From: Limisphaerales bacterium
Lineage (GTDB): Bacteria; Verrucomicrobiota; Verrucomicrobiia; Limisphaerales; SXTU01
Assembly: GCA_009773355.1 (NCBI GenBank)
Contig: WRPG01000002.1
Span: forward strand, 128,391-192,390
Length of the DNA: 64,000 nucleotides
Reading direction: 5' to 3'
Below the pieces are notes generated by a model that saw only the letters and a program-made list of their open reading frames with translations, made no database searches and had not been told where the DNA came from. The translations under genes were made by a program, and so were the position numbers. Shown here piece after piece: positions 36,101 to 44,682 of this stretch (position 1 is the stretch's first letter; every line of letters starts with the position of its first letter).

Positions 36101-37408
36101 TCATTTCATTCCCCCGCCCGCCCCCAGCCTTGGCGACGCGCCGAGCTGGTAGTAGTCAAATCCCAGCGCCGCCGCCTGCTCGCCGTCCAGCACCCCGAAC
36201 GGGTCCAGCAGGATGTTCCCCGGCATCGCCGCGCGGATGTCTGCCAAATTCAGCTTCCGAAACTCCGGCCACGGCGTGGGAATCACGAGCGCGTGCGCGC
36301 CGCGACAGGCATCCAGCGCGGTGTCGCATTGGCTGAACTGCGGATACGCGCCCGCCGGCAGCCGCACGACGGGGTCGTAGGCCTGCTTGCGGCATTCGGA
36401 GATGCCCGCGACGAACTGGAGCGACGGCGAGTTCTTCGTCGAGTGCGTGTTCTCCTTGTAGGCGAGGCCCAGCACCGCGACGGTCGCGCGCGCGAGCGGG
36501 AGGGCGCGGCGTGCGCAGGCCTCGCGGAAAGTGCGGGCGGTCCAGTCCTTCCGGTGCGCGCTGTTGCGCTGCCACGCGTCCACGATGCCCGTGTCCGCCA
36601 GCGATCCTTCCGCGAGCCGCTTCACCGTGACAAGGTCGCGCTCCAGGTTGCCGCCGGCGATGCCGAGGCCGGGCGCGAGATACGCCTTCGGGCCGATGCG
36701 CGCGTCGAGGCGCAGGGCGGGGGCGATCTCCGCCCAGTCCGCGCCAATGTGTTCGCAAACCTCCGCGAGCGTGTTCGTGGTGGCCACGGAGGAGACGAGG
36801 AAGCAGTTGATGGCAATCTTCGCCAGCTCCGCGCTCTCATAGCGCATCGCGAGCACCGGGCAGCCGAAAGCCGCCAGCCAGCGCGCGTAGTCCGGCGGCA
36901 GCGGGGTGCGCGGGTCCGCGCAGCCGACGATGTGGCGCTCGGGCTGGAGCGCGCGCGCGATGGCGTTGCCGAAGACGAGCGTCTCGACCTGATAGTGCAA
37001 CGCGCCGCCCAGGCGCGGGCCTTGCGCGGCCAGCGTGCGGGTGAAGCCGGGCGGCACCTGGCAGAGAATCACCGCCGTCGCGTCCGGCGCGAGCTGCGGA
37101 GCCGTGTGCGCGAGCAACTGTCGGAGCGGGCCGAGGTCGCTGCGGTTCGCCGCGTCGGTCGGCACGTCGAGCGAGTAGAAGACGACGCGGCACTTCGCCA
37201 GCGCGGCGGGGTCCGGCGTGAAGTTGAGCTTCGCCTTGTGCGCGGCGAAGAGGTCATCAAGCCCTGGTTCGGAAACGGGGAACTGTCCTTGCCCCAGCCG
37301 CTCGCACAGCGCGGCATCGCGATCAAACCCGACCACGTCAAACCCCTTCGCCGCCGTGGCGAGGCCATGGACGATGCCGAGATGCGAGAGGCCGACGAAG
37401 CCAATCAT
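36101..37408 (-). CDS. UDP-glucose/GDP-mannose dehydrogenase family protein lacking the catalytic Cys
   Basis: A 435-residue protein with the family layout: N-terminal NAD domain (MIGFVGLSHLGIVHGLATAAKG), a central helical domain with the conserved Lys and Asn in SAELAKIAINCFL, and a C-terminal UDP-binding domain with GLAYKENTHSTKNSPS and HALVIPTPWPEF. In normal enzymes the centre reads GGSCxPKD, where Cys forms the thiohemiacetal. Here it reads AGGNLERDL, with Asn at residue 254, and the reading is unbroken around it. The family oxidises the C6 alcohol of a nucleotide sugar to the acid. Without Cys the second oxidation step should fail, so it may make an aldehyde or serve another purpose. 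It overlaps the next gene by four bases. Confidence 0.85.
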   Translation of the reverse strand: MIGFVGLSHLGIVHGLATAAKGFDVVGFDRDAALCERLGQGQFPVSEPGLDDLFAAHKAKLNFTPDPAALAKCRVVFYSLDVPTDAANRSDLGPLRQLLAHTAPQLAPDATAVILCQVPPGFTRTLAAQGPRLGGALHYQVETLVFGNAIARALQPERHIVGCADPRTPLPPDYARWLAAFGCPVLAMRYESAELAKIAINCFLVSSVATTNTLAEVCEHIGADWAEIAPALRLDARIGPKAYLAPGLGIAGGNLERDLVTVKRLAEGSLADTGIVDAWQRNSAHRKDWTARTFREACARRALPLARATVAVLGLAYKENTHSTKNSPSLQFVAGISECRKQAYDPVVRLPAGAYPQFSQCDTALDACRGAHALVIPTPWPEFRKLNLADIRAAMPGNILLDPFGVLDGEQAAALGFDYYQLGASPRLGAGGGMK

Positions 37409-38319
37409 GGCGGGGGAAGTTGAGTTTTCAGCGCATCGAGGTGCGCGCCAATCCACAGGTCGTTGTCCCAGTTCGTCCCGCCGGTGCGGGCGAGCGCGAG
37501 GAAGTGGTCATGCTCCAGCCTCCACGTCGGGTCGGGCTGCTCCAGCGTCTCGATCGTTTCCTCCGGCCGGCCGCTGGGGAAGATACGTTTGCGCACCGTG
37601 AGCGTGCTCGGGCCCCACTTGCACAGGCACTGGATGTGCGCGCTGCCCAGCTCGCCGTAGAGATCGAGCGAGAAGGTGTTCCGCCATGAGAGCAGCGTGG
37701 CCTCCATCTCCCAGACCGCCGGCCCGTCGAAGCCGTAGATCACATGGTCAGGGGATTGGTTCTCAAAGCGGTTCGCGCTCCAGACGCGGCCGAAGTCCTC
37801 GCGCGCGCCAAAGAGGAAGTGCGCCATGTCGAGCATATGCGAGCCGAGGTCGGGCAGCACGCCCGCGCCCTGGTCGCGCCACGGGGAGTTGCGCACGTCC
37901 CGCGCCGTGCCGTTGCCGTAGAAGATGCGCGTGAGATAAACCCGGCCCAGCGCACCGGAATCCACGACCTGCTTCACCTTGGCAATGTGCGGCTCGAAGC
38001 GATGATTGTAAGCCGTGTAAGCCGCCGCCTTCGTGCGCTGCGCGTGTGCGATCAGCTCCCGGATCTCGTTGGCCGGCGCGAGCAAGGGCTTCTCCACGAG
38101 CACATGCTTCCCGTTCGAGACCAGATGCCGGAGAATCGGGACCTTCGCGTCGTCCGGCACGCAGACACAGGCGGCGTCGTAGCGGTCGAGCGGGACTTCC
38201 TGGATGGTCTTGAAGTCCACGCCAGCAGCCACCGGGTCCACCACCGCCACCACGCGATCCCCCGCGACCGCACGGCGTTTGCGGCCCTGCACTCCGAGGC
38301 CGATGATGACGATTCTCAT
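37405..38319 (-). CDS. Gfo/Idh/MocA family oxidoreductase
   Basis: A 304-residue NAD(P)-dependent sugar oxidoreductase with MRIVIIGLGVQGRKR, YDAACVCVPDD, HVLVEKPLL (the EKP motif) and GVLPDLGSHMLDMAHFL, where Asp and His are in the usual active-site positions. Members often oxidise or reduce a keto group on nucleotide sugars or inositols. Its start codon overlaps the HldE-like gene stop and its stop overlaps the dehydrogenase start, so three proteins are made from one coupled unit. Confidence 0.88.
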   Translation of the reverse strand: MRIVIIGLGVQGRKRRAVAGDRVVAVVDPVAAGVDFKTIQEVPLDRYDAACVCVPDDAKVPILRHLVSNGKHVLVEKPLLAPANEIRELIAHAQRTKAAAYTAYNHRFEPHIAKVKQVVDSGALGRVYLTRIFYGNGTARDVRNSPWRDQGAGVLPDLGSHMLDMAHFLFGAREDFGRVWSANRFENQSPDHVIYGFDGPAVWEMEATLLSWRNTFSLDLYGELGSAHIQCLCKWGPSTLTVRKRIFPSGRPEETIETLEQPDPTWRLEHDHFLALARTGGTNWDNDLWIGAHLDALKTQLPPP

Positions 38320-39866
38320 TCGAACCGCGCGCGTTTCTCGACCTCCGCCAGCTTCTTGAGCACGGCGTCCGGGGCCACCGGGTTGTTGCCATCGTGTTCG
38401 CAGGCCACGGCCGCGGCGATGGAGCCGAGGATGCTCGCGACCACGTTCGAGCCGGTGACCTTGAGCGACAGCGTGGCATAGGCCAGCAGCGCGTCGCCGG
38501 CACCCACCGCGTCCACGACGTTCCCGGCGAAGCTGTCCACCGTGAAGAACGAGCGCACGTTCGGATCGGGCGAGCGGTAGGTGATGAGTCCGCGCTCGCC
38601 GAGCTTGAGGATGAGCGTCTTGCAGCGCGCCTTCTTGTAGAGGTCCAGCGCGAGCGGGCGCACGGTGGAGTCCTGGTCGCCGAGGGCGAAGCGCGCCTCG
38701 CGCTCGTTCGGCGTGATGAGGTCGAAATCCTGGAACTCGAGGATGTTGCCCCAGCGGTTGGCGACCTGGCTGTCCGCCACGCGCATCACGCCGGCGGGCA
38801 CGGCGGCGGTGAGCGGCGGGATGGTGTGCTTGTTGAACAGGCCGTGCCGGAAATCGCTGAAGACCGCGACATGCACGGGATGCGCGGCGAGCTGCGCCTT
38901 GAGCTTTTCGAGAATCTTGTCGGAGATCGGGCGGTTATCGAGCTTGTCCACCTTCAACATCCGGTAGCCGTTGGTGATGAAGGCGTTTTTGTGCGTCGTC
39001 GGCCGCGTCGGGTCCACCACCGCTTCGACCGTGATGCCGGCGGACTTGAGATCGTCCACCACGAAGTCCTTGAGCGCGTCGTTGCCCAGCATGGTGGAGA
39101 AGACCACTTCCCCGCCCGCCGCGCGCATGTGCTTGGCCACCACCGCCGCGCCGCCGGAGAAATCCACCGCGCGCTCATATTTCACGCTAAAGGTCGGCGT
39201 CTTGGCCGTGCCGCCGATGAGCGTGCAATAGGTGTAGCCGTCCACGATGGTGTCGCCGATCACATGCACGCGCACGCCGCGCATCTTGTCGAGCGCGGTT
39301 CGCAGGTCCGCGAAGCCCAGGCCCTCGGATTCGAGGAGTGCGTGCAGCTTGTCCACCGCGAGGTTCGGCGGCGTCAGGTCAATGATCGCCGACGAGGACA
39401 TGATCAGGTCGCCCGGAGTGAAGACCACTTCGCCGCCGTAGCTTTCGAGCGTCGCGATCTCCTCCTTCGTCTTCGGGTGGACGCCCTCGGAGGAATACTC
39501 GTAGCCCTTCGCGAAGAAGTCCGGCTGGATGAACTGGAGGTTCTCGATGGGCGTGGCGTTCTCGTCCACGATCACGTAGTCCACGCATTCGAGGGCGGCG
39601 AGGTTCATCGCGCGGAGTTCCTGCGGGACGAAGGGGCGGAAGTTGGCCTTGTTGATGTGTGCGTCGGACGTAAGGCTGGCGATGAGCTTGTCCGCCTTGC
39701 TCTTGGCATACATCAGGTGCCGGATATGGCCGGGATGCACGAGGTCGAACGTGCCGTGGCACATGATGACGCTGTGCGGACGCGGACGCGGGCCGATGGC
39801 CTCGCGCAGTTGCTCGCGCGTCATGATCTTCCGACGGTAATCGGGCTGCTTGTCAGGCGGAGTCAT
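38316..39866 (-). CDS. bifunctional heptose nucleotidyltransferase-kinase (HldE-like, reversed order)
   Basis: A 516-residue fusion. Residues about 30-170 are a cytidylyltransferase-type domain with CHGTFDLVHPGHIRHL (C36-L51). Residues about 195-510 are a PfkB/ribokinase-type sugar kinase with VIGDTIVDGY, FSGGAAVVAKHM, LITPNEREARFAL and the anion hole DAVGAGDALLAY with catalytic D458. In E. coli HldE the kinase comes first; here the order is switched. The enzyme would phosphorylate a heptose 7-phosphate at C1 and later attach the nucleotide. The gmhA and gmhB genes in the same cluster support that role. Confidence 0.88.
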   Translation of the reverse strand: MTPPDKQPDYRRKIMTREQLREAIGPRPRPHSVIMCHGTFDLVHPGHIRHLMYAKSKADKLIASLTSDAHINKANFRPFVPQELRAMNLAALECVDYVIVDENATPIENLQFIQPDFFAKGYEYSSEGVHPKTKEEIATLESYGGEVVFTPGDLIMSSSAIIDLTPPNLAVDKLHALLESEGLGFADLRTALDKMRGVRVHVIGDTIVDGYTYCTLIGGTAKTPTFSVKYERAVDFSGGAAVVAKHMRAAGGEVVFSTMLGNDALKDFVVDDLKSAGITVEAVVDPTRPTTHKNAFITNGYRMLKVDKLDNRPISDKILEKLKAQLAAHPVHVAVFSDFRHGLFNKHTIPPLTAAVPAGVMRVADSQVANRWGNILEFQDFDLITPNEREARFALGDQDSTVRPLALDLYKKARCKTLILKLGERGLITYRSPDPNVRSFFTVDSFAGNVVDAVGAGDALLAYATLSLKVTGSNVVASILGSIAAAVACEHDGNNPVAPDAVLKKLAEVEKRARFE

Positions 39867-39942
39867 GCAAAGGAAATTGTCGGTCGTTGGCTGCGGACTT
39901 TAACGGGCCGCCGGGAAAAGGCGAGGCGAAGTAGGGCGAAGG

Positions 39943-40947
39943 CTACTTCTTCTCCCCGCCGAGAAACGCAAACCACGTCTTCGTCGCCTGCGCGATGGAG
40001 GCCTGATCCCACACCGGAGCCTGCCGCCAATACTCGATGTTTGCCAGCAGGTTCGCCACGCCCTGCTCGAACGGCACGAGCTGCTTCCAGCCAAGGTCGC
40101 GCGTGATCTTCGTGATGTCCGCCCAGGTGCTGTCCGGCTCGCCGGGGCGCTTGGGCAGGTGAATCACTGGGCCGCCGAGCAGCTCGACGATGCGGTTGAC
40201 CGGCTGCGGATTGCCCGCGCCGAGATTCCAGATCTGGCCCGCCAGATCGGACTTCGCCGCGAGATAGAAGGCCCGCGCCACGTCGGTCACGTAGAGGAAG
40301 TCGCGCCGCTGCGTGCCGTCGCCGACGACGGTGAAGGGCTTGCCCGCGAGCTTCTGCGCCAGGAAGACGCCGAAGACCGCGCCGTAAGCGCCGGAAGTTT
40401 TGGAGCGCGTGCCGTAGGCGTTGAAGATGCGGATAGAGTTGACCGGCAGCTTGTAGGCGCGGCTCCAGTGCAGCACGGCCTCCTCGCCCATATATTTGCT
40501 CAACGCGTAGGGATGCTCGCATGCGATGGGCGCGTCCTCGCGCGTGGGCACGGCGGCCAGGCCGTAGCAGGAGGAGGACGCGGCATAGACGAGCTTGCGC
40601 ACCTGCGCGTGCCGGGCGCATTCGAGCACCTTGATCGTGCCCATGACGTTTGTGCTGAGATAATCCACCGGCCGCTCGATGGACGGCACGATGTCGCCGA
40701 TGCCGCCGAAGTGGATCACGTAGCTCGCGCCTGCGAAGAGTGGATCGTTGGCAGCGAGGTCGCGGATGTCGCGGACTTCGACGACGAGGTCGGGGTTGTC
40801 CTTGTGCTGCTGGAGGTTTTCGAGCCGGCCGCCGACGAGGTTGTCAATGACATGGACGCGGTGTCCCTCGGCGAGGAGCAAGTCCACCATGTGGCTGCCG
40901 ATAAAGCCGGCGCCACCAGTGACAACGGCGATGGGTTTGGCGGGCAT
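39943..40947 (-). CDS. NAD-dependent sugar epimerase (UDP-glucose 4-epimerase-like SDR)
   Basis: A 334-residue extended SDR protein with VVTGGAGFIGSHMVDLL, HFGGIGDIVPSIERP, AASSSCYG, the catalytic pair in HPYALSKYMGEE, and RIFNAYGTRSKTSGAYGAVF. It closely resembles GalE/WbpP-type epimerases. It is followed 76 bases later by the HldE-like gene. The start at 40947 was chosen because the glycine motif then lies at the N-terminus. Confidence 0.88.
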   Translation of the reverse strand: MPAKPIAVVTGGAGFIGSHMVDLLLAEGHRVHVIDNLVGGRLENLQQHKDNPDLVVEVRDIRDLAANDPLFAGASYVIHFGGIGDIVPSIERPVDYLSTNVMGTIKVLECARHAQVRKLVYAASSSCYGLAAVPTREDAPIACEHPYALSKYMGEEAVLHWSRAYKLPVNSIRIFNAYGTRSKTSGAYGAVFGVFLAQKLAGKPFTVVGDGTQRRDFLYVTDVARAFYLAAKSDLAGQIWNLGAGNPQPVNRIVELLGGPVIHLPKRPGEPDSTWADITKITRDLGWKQLVPFEQGVANLLANIEYWRQAPVWDQASIAQATKTWFAFLGGEKK

Positions 40948-40958
40948 CGAACGGGGAA

Positions 40959-40988
40959 GATTGGGATTTGGGTTGTGGTTAGGATTAG
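40959..40988. repeat. hexamer array upstream of an SDR gene
   Basis: Five 6-bp steps: GATTGG, GATTTG, GGTTGT, GGTTAG, GATTAG. It starts 12 bases from the start codon of the minus-strand SDR gene and would form its leader. No inverted arm was found. Confidence 0.5.
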
Positions 40989-41011
40989 GTGGCAGCTGCC
41001 GGAGCCTGGCC

Positions 41012-41188
41012 TCAGTCGCAATTGAAAAACCTGCCGTGGGAGCCCAGCATGGTGTCGCAGTGGCCTTTCGTCGAGCGGACACTCCGGTGGCTGATTGTGT
41101 CAGCGCGGTCCGACTGGCGCCTCCCGGCCGTAGCGGGTGCGGCGATGCCTGGTGACAGCGCCATCAGCGCGGGAAGCTTCTCTGTCAT
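41012..41188 (-). CDS. possible small protein downstream of the multicopper oxidase
   Basis: A 58-residue open frame starting ATGACAGAG at 41188. It has a good ribosome binding site (AAAGGA, with about five bases before the ATG). The predicted protein (MTEKLPALMALSPGIAAPA at its start) has a hydrophobic N-terminal third and a charged remainder with two cysteines. No family was recognised. The gap 40948-41231 otherwise holds only the hexamer array. Confidence 0.35.
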   Translation of the reverse strand: MTEKLPALMALSPGIAAPATAGRRQSDRADTISHRSVRSTKGHCDTMLGSHGRFFNCD

Positions 41189-41231
41189 CGTGTTCCTTTC
41201 GACATTGCTGGTGTCGCGCGAATCTGTCACT

Positions 41232-42671
41232 TCATCGGCGTAGAGCTGCCGGAGGTTCCACGTTGAAGTTGAGCATCATCCCGGCATCTTCGTGCTCCAA
41301 GTTGTGGCAGTGCTTGATGAACCGTCCCGCATGGGCGTCGAAGCGGACCAGGACGGCGACCGTTTCGTTTGGGTTCACGAGCACCGTGTCTTTCCAGCCG
41401 CCATCCGTCGGTGTCAGCATCCCAGTGCTCCGGCTGAGGACTTGAAACAGGGTTCCGTGCGGGTGCATCGGGTGGGGCAGCATGCTTCGGTTCTTGAACT
41501 CCCATCGCTCCAGCTGATTCCAAGGGACCGTGAAGTTTGTGACTTCCATCTTGAACTGCGCCCCGTTGATGAAGTGGGCCATGCGCTCCATGGTGATGTC
41601 GAACGTGCGGGTGCGGGCGGCCTTGCTCTCGTTGTAGGCCAGAATACTCGACAGCTTCCTCGGCACTTTGCCGGGGACGGTGTTGGGCTTGTCCACGTAA
41701 AACCTCATCACATCGAGCGAACTCCCTTGGCTCGGCCCCATGCCCATTCCCATCATGCCCATGCCTCCCCCCATTCTCATCCCGCCTGGCTCGAATGGCA
41801 CGCTCCGCAGGGTCAAGCCGGTCCCGACGGCATCGCGGGTGAAATCCACCACCACATCCGCCCGCTCGCCCGGAGCGAGGGTCAGGTAGGTGACGGCTAC
41901 CGGTGCCGCCAGGAGTCCGCCGTCTGTGCCGATGACTTGAAAGCTGCGGCCGTCATCGAATCCGAGTTTCAATATTCGCGCGTTGGAGCCATTCACCCAG
42001 CGCAGGCGATAGCTGGACCTGTCCACGGACATCCAGACATCAGGCGTGCCGTTCACAAGAGCCGCGTCGCCCAGGAAGCCCATCATCATGTCCATCATGT
42101 TTGGGTTGTAGGTCAGTTCGCGGCGGGGATTAAGCCGCTTGTCGGCGATGAGCATGGGGATGTCGTGTGAGCCTCTCGGCAGGCCGAGCGCGCCTTCCTC
42201 CGGGTCCTCCACAATGAACAGGCCTGCCAGCCCGCGGTAAACTTGCTTGGCGGTCAGTCCGTCAGTGTGCGCGTGGTAGAAATAGGTTCCTGCCCGGTTA
42301 AGGATGGGAAAACTCACCCGGTAGCCCTGGCCCGGAGGGACGGCACTTTGCGGAAGCCCGTCCATGGCGGAGGGCGCAAGGATGCCGTGCCAGTGCAAGA
42401 CCAACGGTTCATTGAGCTTGTTGCTGACGCTGGCCGAGAAAGTGTCACCGCGCCGCACCCGGATCGTCGGGGCGGGCAGGGAGTTGTTCACCATCAGCAC
42501 GGACGCCGGAAAGCCCGGCCAGACCGCGATGGTGCCATTCGCCGCCGTGAGGGTAGTCCCGTTGGTGAACTCTGGCGTTGGCCGCAGTTCATTGCCGGGG
42601 TGCGTCGCCGCGCGGCTGGCGGGCACAAACAACACGAGCCCGGCCAGAATCCAGTTTGAAATCGAGTTCAT
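41232..42671 (-). CDS. multicopper oxidase (CueO/laccase-like)
   Basis: A 479-residue exported protein (signal peptide ILAGLVLFVPASRAA). All four copper-binding motifs are present: HWHG (H93, H95), HAHTDG (H133, H135), HPMHPHG (near 400) and HCHNLEHEDAGMM (from 454), with the type 1 copper Cys455, His and Met. A methionine-rich loop at about residues 300-325 (MRMGGGMGMMGMGMG) resembles the Cu(I)-binding insert of CueO. It would oxidise Cu(I) or phenolic or metal substrates in the periplasm. It sits inside the carbohydrate cluster, with longer gaps on both sides than its neighbours, and is probably a later insertion. Confidence 0.94.
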   Translation of the reverse strand: MNSISNWILAGLVLFVPASRAATHPGNELRPTPEFTNGTTLTAANGTIAVWPGFPASVLMVNNSLPAPTIRVRRGDTFSASVSNKLNEPLVLHWHGILAPSAMDGLPQSAVPPGQGYRVSFPILNRAGTYFYHAHTDGLTAKQVYRGLAGLFIVEDPEEGALGLPRGSHDIPMLIADKRLNPRRELTYNPNMMDMMMGFLGDAALVNGTPDVWMSVDRSSYRLRWVNGSNARILKLGFDDGRSFQVIGTDGGLLAAPVAVTYLTLAPGERADVVVDFTRDAVGTGLTLRSVPFEPGGMRMGGGMGMMGMGMGPSQGSSLDVMRFYVDKPNTVPGKVPRKLSSILAYNESKAARTRTFDITMERMAHFINGAQFKMEVTNFTVPWNQLERWEFKNRSMLPHPMHPHGTLFQVLSRSTGMLTPTDGGWKDTVLVNPNETVAVLVRFDAHAGRFIKHCHNLEHEDAGMMLNFNVEPPAALRR

Positions 42672-42782
42672 TCAGGCTGGTTTCCGACTTATGCGGCATG
42701 GACAACCGAGACTCACGGCGAGAAACTGGGACCGGAAGGGGCGTTGAGCTTGATGTCGGACTTTCACTTGATCCTAATCCCG

Positions 42783-43787
42783 CTACTTCAGCCCCAGCTT
42801 CTTCACGCTCTTCACGTTCACGAACGCCTCGTCGGTGATCGTGTTGGTCGGGAACTTCCCGGCTTTGAACGCGCGGCACAGGTCGCGCACGGCGTCCTCG
42901 ATGGTGCGCTTGGGCCGCCAGCCGAGCACCTGTTCGATCTTGCGCGAGGTGATCCGGTAGGAGCGCGGGTCGTTCGTGGTCGTGCGTTCGATGCGGATGG
43001 GCGGGCGCTCGGGGAACTCCTCGCCGACGATCTGCTTCGTGATCTCGGCCAACTCGTTGACGGTCTGGTTTTGATAGCCCGCGTTGAAGGTCTGCCCGGC
43101 GAGCTTCTCCTTGGGCATCGTGAGCGCCTCGGCGTAGAGGTCCGTCACGTCCTCGATGTGGATGTTCGGCCGCTGCTGGTCGCCGCCGAAGACGGTGATG
43201 ACGCCTTTGTGATAGGCGTGGTTGGTCAGGATGTTCACCGTCAGGTCGAAGCGCATCCGGGGCGAGTAGCCGCAGACGGTCGCCGGGCGGAAGGTGACCA
43301 CGGTCATCTGCGGCGACTGATACTTGAAGGCGATGGGTTCGCAGAGGCCCTTGTATTTGTTGTAGTCGGTCAGCGGGACAAGCGGGTGCTCCTCGGTGAC
43401 TTCCGGCGAATCGCTCACGCCATAGACGGAGCTGGACGAGACGTTGATGAACCGCTCGACCGTGCCCGCCGCAGCCGTGGCCTGCATGAGCGGCTCGAAG
43501 CACTCGTAGTTCATCGTCCGGCTCAACGACGGGTCGAGGTCGAAGCTCGGGTCGTTCGAGATGCACGCCATGTGGATGACGGCGTCGCAGCCACGCAGCG
43601 CCCCGGCGTATTTTTTGGTGTCGCGGATGTCGCCCTCGATGACCGTAAGCCGCGGGTGCGGCGTCAGCCCGGCCGAGCCAAAGAGCATCAAATCATAGAC
43701 GACCACCTCGCAGCCCATGGCGAGGAGCTTGGGGACGAGGATGCAGCCTTTGTAGCCGGCGCCGCCGGTGACGAGAACACGTTTCAC
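42783..43787 (-). CDS. NAD-dependent epimerase/dehydratase (SDR)
   Basis: A 334-residue extended SDR with VLVTGGAGYKGCILVPKLL, IHMACISNDPSFDLDP, NVSSSSVYG, the active-site YNKYKGLCE and FRPATVCGYSPRMRFDLTVNILT. It belongs with proteins annotated as GDP- or UDP-sugar epimerases in LPS clusters. The conserved GxxGxxG is GGAGYKG. Substrate not known. Confidence 0.86.
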   Translation of the reverse strand: MKRVLVTGGAGYKGCILVPKLLAMGCEVVVYDLMLFGSAGLTPHPRLTVIEGDIRDTKKYAGALRGCDAVIHMACISNDPSFDLDPSLSRTMNYECFEPLMQATAAAGTVERFINVSSSSVYGVSDSPEVTEEHPLVPLTDYNKYKGLCEPIAFKYQSPQMTVVTFRPATVCGYSPRMRFDLTVNILTNHAYHKGVITVFGGDQQRPNIHIEDVTDLYAEALTMPKEKLAGQTFNAGYQNQTVNELAEITKQIVGEEFPERPPIRIERTTTNDPRSYRITSRKIEQVLGWRPKRTIEDAVRDLCRAFKAGKFPTNTITDEAFVNVKSVKKLGLK

Positions 43788-43837
43788 AAGTGGGCAGAGG
43801 GTAGGAATGAAGTTTGGACTGTCGAGCGAAAATCAGG

Positions 43838-43908
43838 CCGTAGCCGCCGACGTGAGGAGGCGGACTCCGTAGCCAGCCGAATCCGCCTCCTCACGTCGGC
43901 GGCTACGG
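43838..43908. repeat. REPIN-like perfect inverted repeat, family d (27-base arms)
   Basis: Arms 43838-43864 and 43882-43908 are perfect reverse complements separated by 17 bases. Each starts CCGTAG (GTAG at 43840-43843, CTAC at 43903-43906) and includes CCGCC and GGCGG that can pair across a 10-base loop. It lies in the 140-base gap before the transaldolase stop. Confidence 0.9.
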
Positions 43909-43927
43909 GGGATGGGCGGGAGGTTCA

Positions 43928-44653
43928 TCACGCCGTCGCGATGCGGAAGCCGGCGGCCTGCGCGTCGTTGTAGAACATCTTCACGGTGTCGAGCGAGTAT
44001 TCGGAGAGGTCTTTGCCCACGAGGTTCAGCTTGCCGAGGATGTCGTGCGTCACCGTGATCACGTGGCAGCCGATGCTGTCCGCGTGGAAGATGTTCAGCA
44101 GCTCGCGCGGGCTGGCCCAGATGAGTTCGGCCTTGGGATTCGGCGCGAGCAGGCGCACCGCTTCGGCCATCTGCGGCAACGGGTCATGGCCCGTGTCCGC
44201 GACGCGCCCGGCGAACACCGAGACGTAGCTCGCCACGTTGGGCGAGAGGCACGCGACCACGTCGCGCACCTGGTCGTTGGTCATGAGCGCGGTGACGTTG
44301 AGCTGCACGCCGGCCTGCGCGAGGCGGCGGATGAGCGGCCCGGCGAACTCGCGCTTCGTGTTCGTCACGGGAATCTTCACATAAACATTCGCGCCCCACG
44401 ACGCGATCTCGCGCGCCTGCTGCTCCATCTCGGCGAAGTCGTCCGAGAACACCTCGAAGGACACCGGCGCGTTGCCGATGATCTTGAGCACCTCGTGCGA
44501 GAAGGCCTTGTAGTCCGTCACGCCAGCTTTGCGCATCAGCGTCGGGTTGGTGGTGAAGCCCTTGATGAGCGGGTTCGCCGCCAGGGTCGCAATGCCTTTG
44601 AGGTCCGCGCCATCGGCGAAGACCTTCACTTTGAGTTCGCTGGTTTGCTTCAT
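43928..44653 (-). CDS. transaldolase
   Basis: A 241-residue TalC/MipB-type transaldolase. Typical parts are KVFADGADLKGI, KGFTTNPTLMRKAG, VYVKIPVTN with the Schiff-base lysine, LNVTALMTNDQV and VSVFAGRVADTG. It exchanges three-carbon units between sugar phosphates and can produce sedoheptulose 7-phosphate, the entry compound for GmhA. The frame upstream stays open far past 44653, but the ATG there gives the normal length. Confidence 0.9.
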   Translation of the reverse strand: MKQTSELKVKVFADGADLKGIATLAANPLIKGFTTNPTLMRKAGVTDYKAFSHEVLKIIGNAPVSFEVFSDDFAEMEQQAREIASWGANVYVKIPVTNTKREFAGPLIRRLAQAGVQLNVTALMTNDQVRDVVACLSPNVASYVSVFAGRVADTGHDPLPQMAEAVRLLAPNPKAELIWASPRELLNIFHADSIGCHVITVTHDILGKLNLVGKDLSEYSLDTVKMFYNDAQAAGFRIATA

Positions 44654-44682
44654 AGTTGTTTCCGGGCGGACGATAGCGCGAT

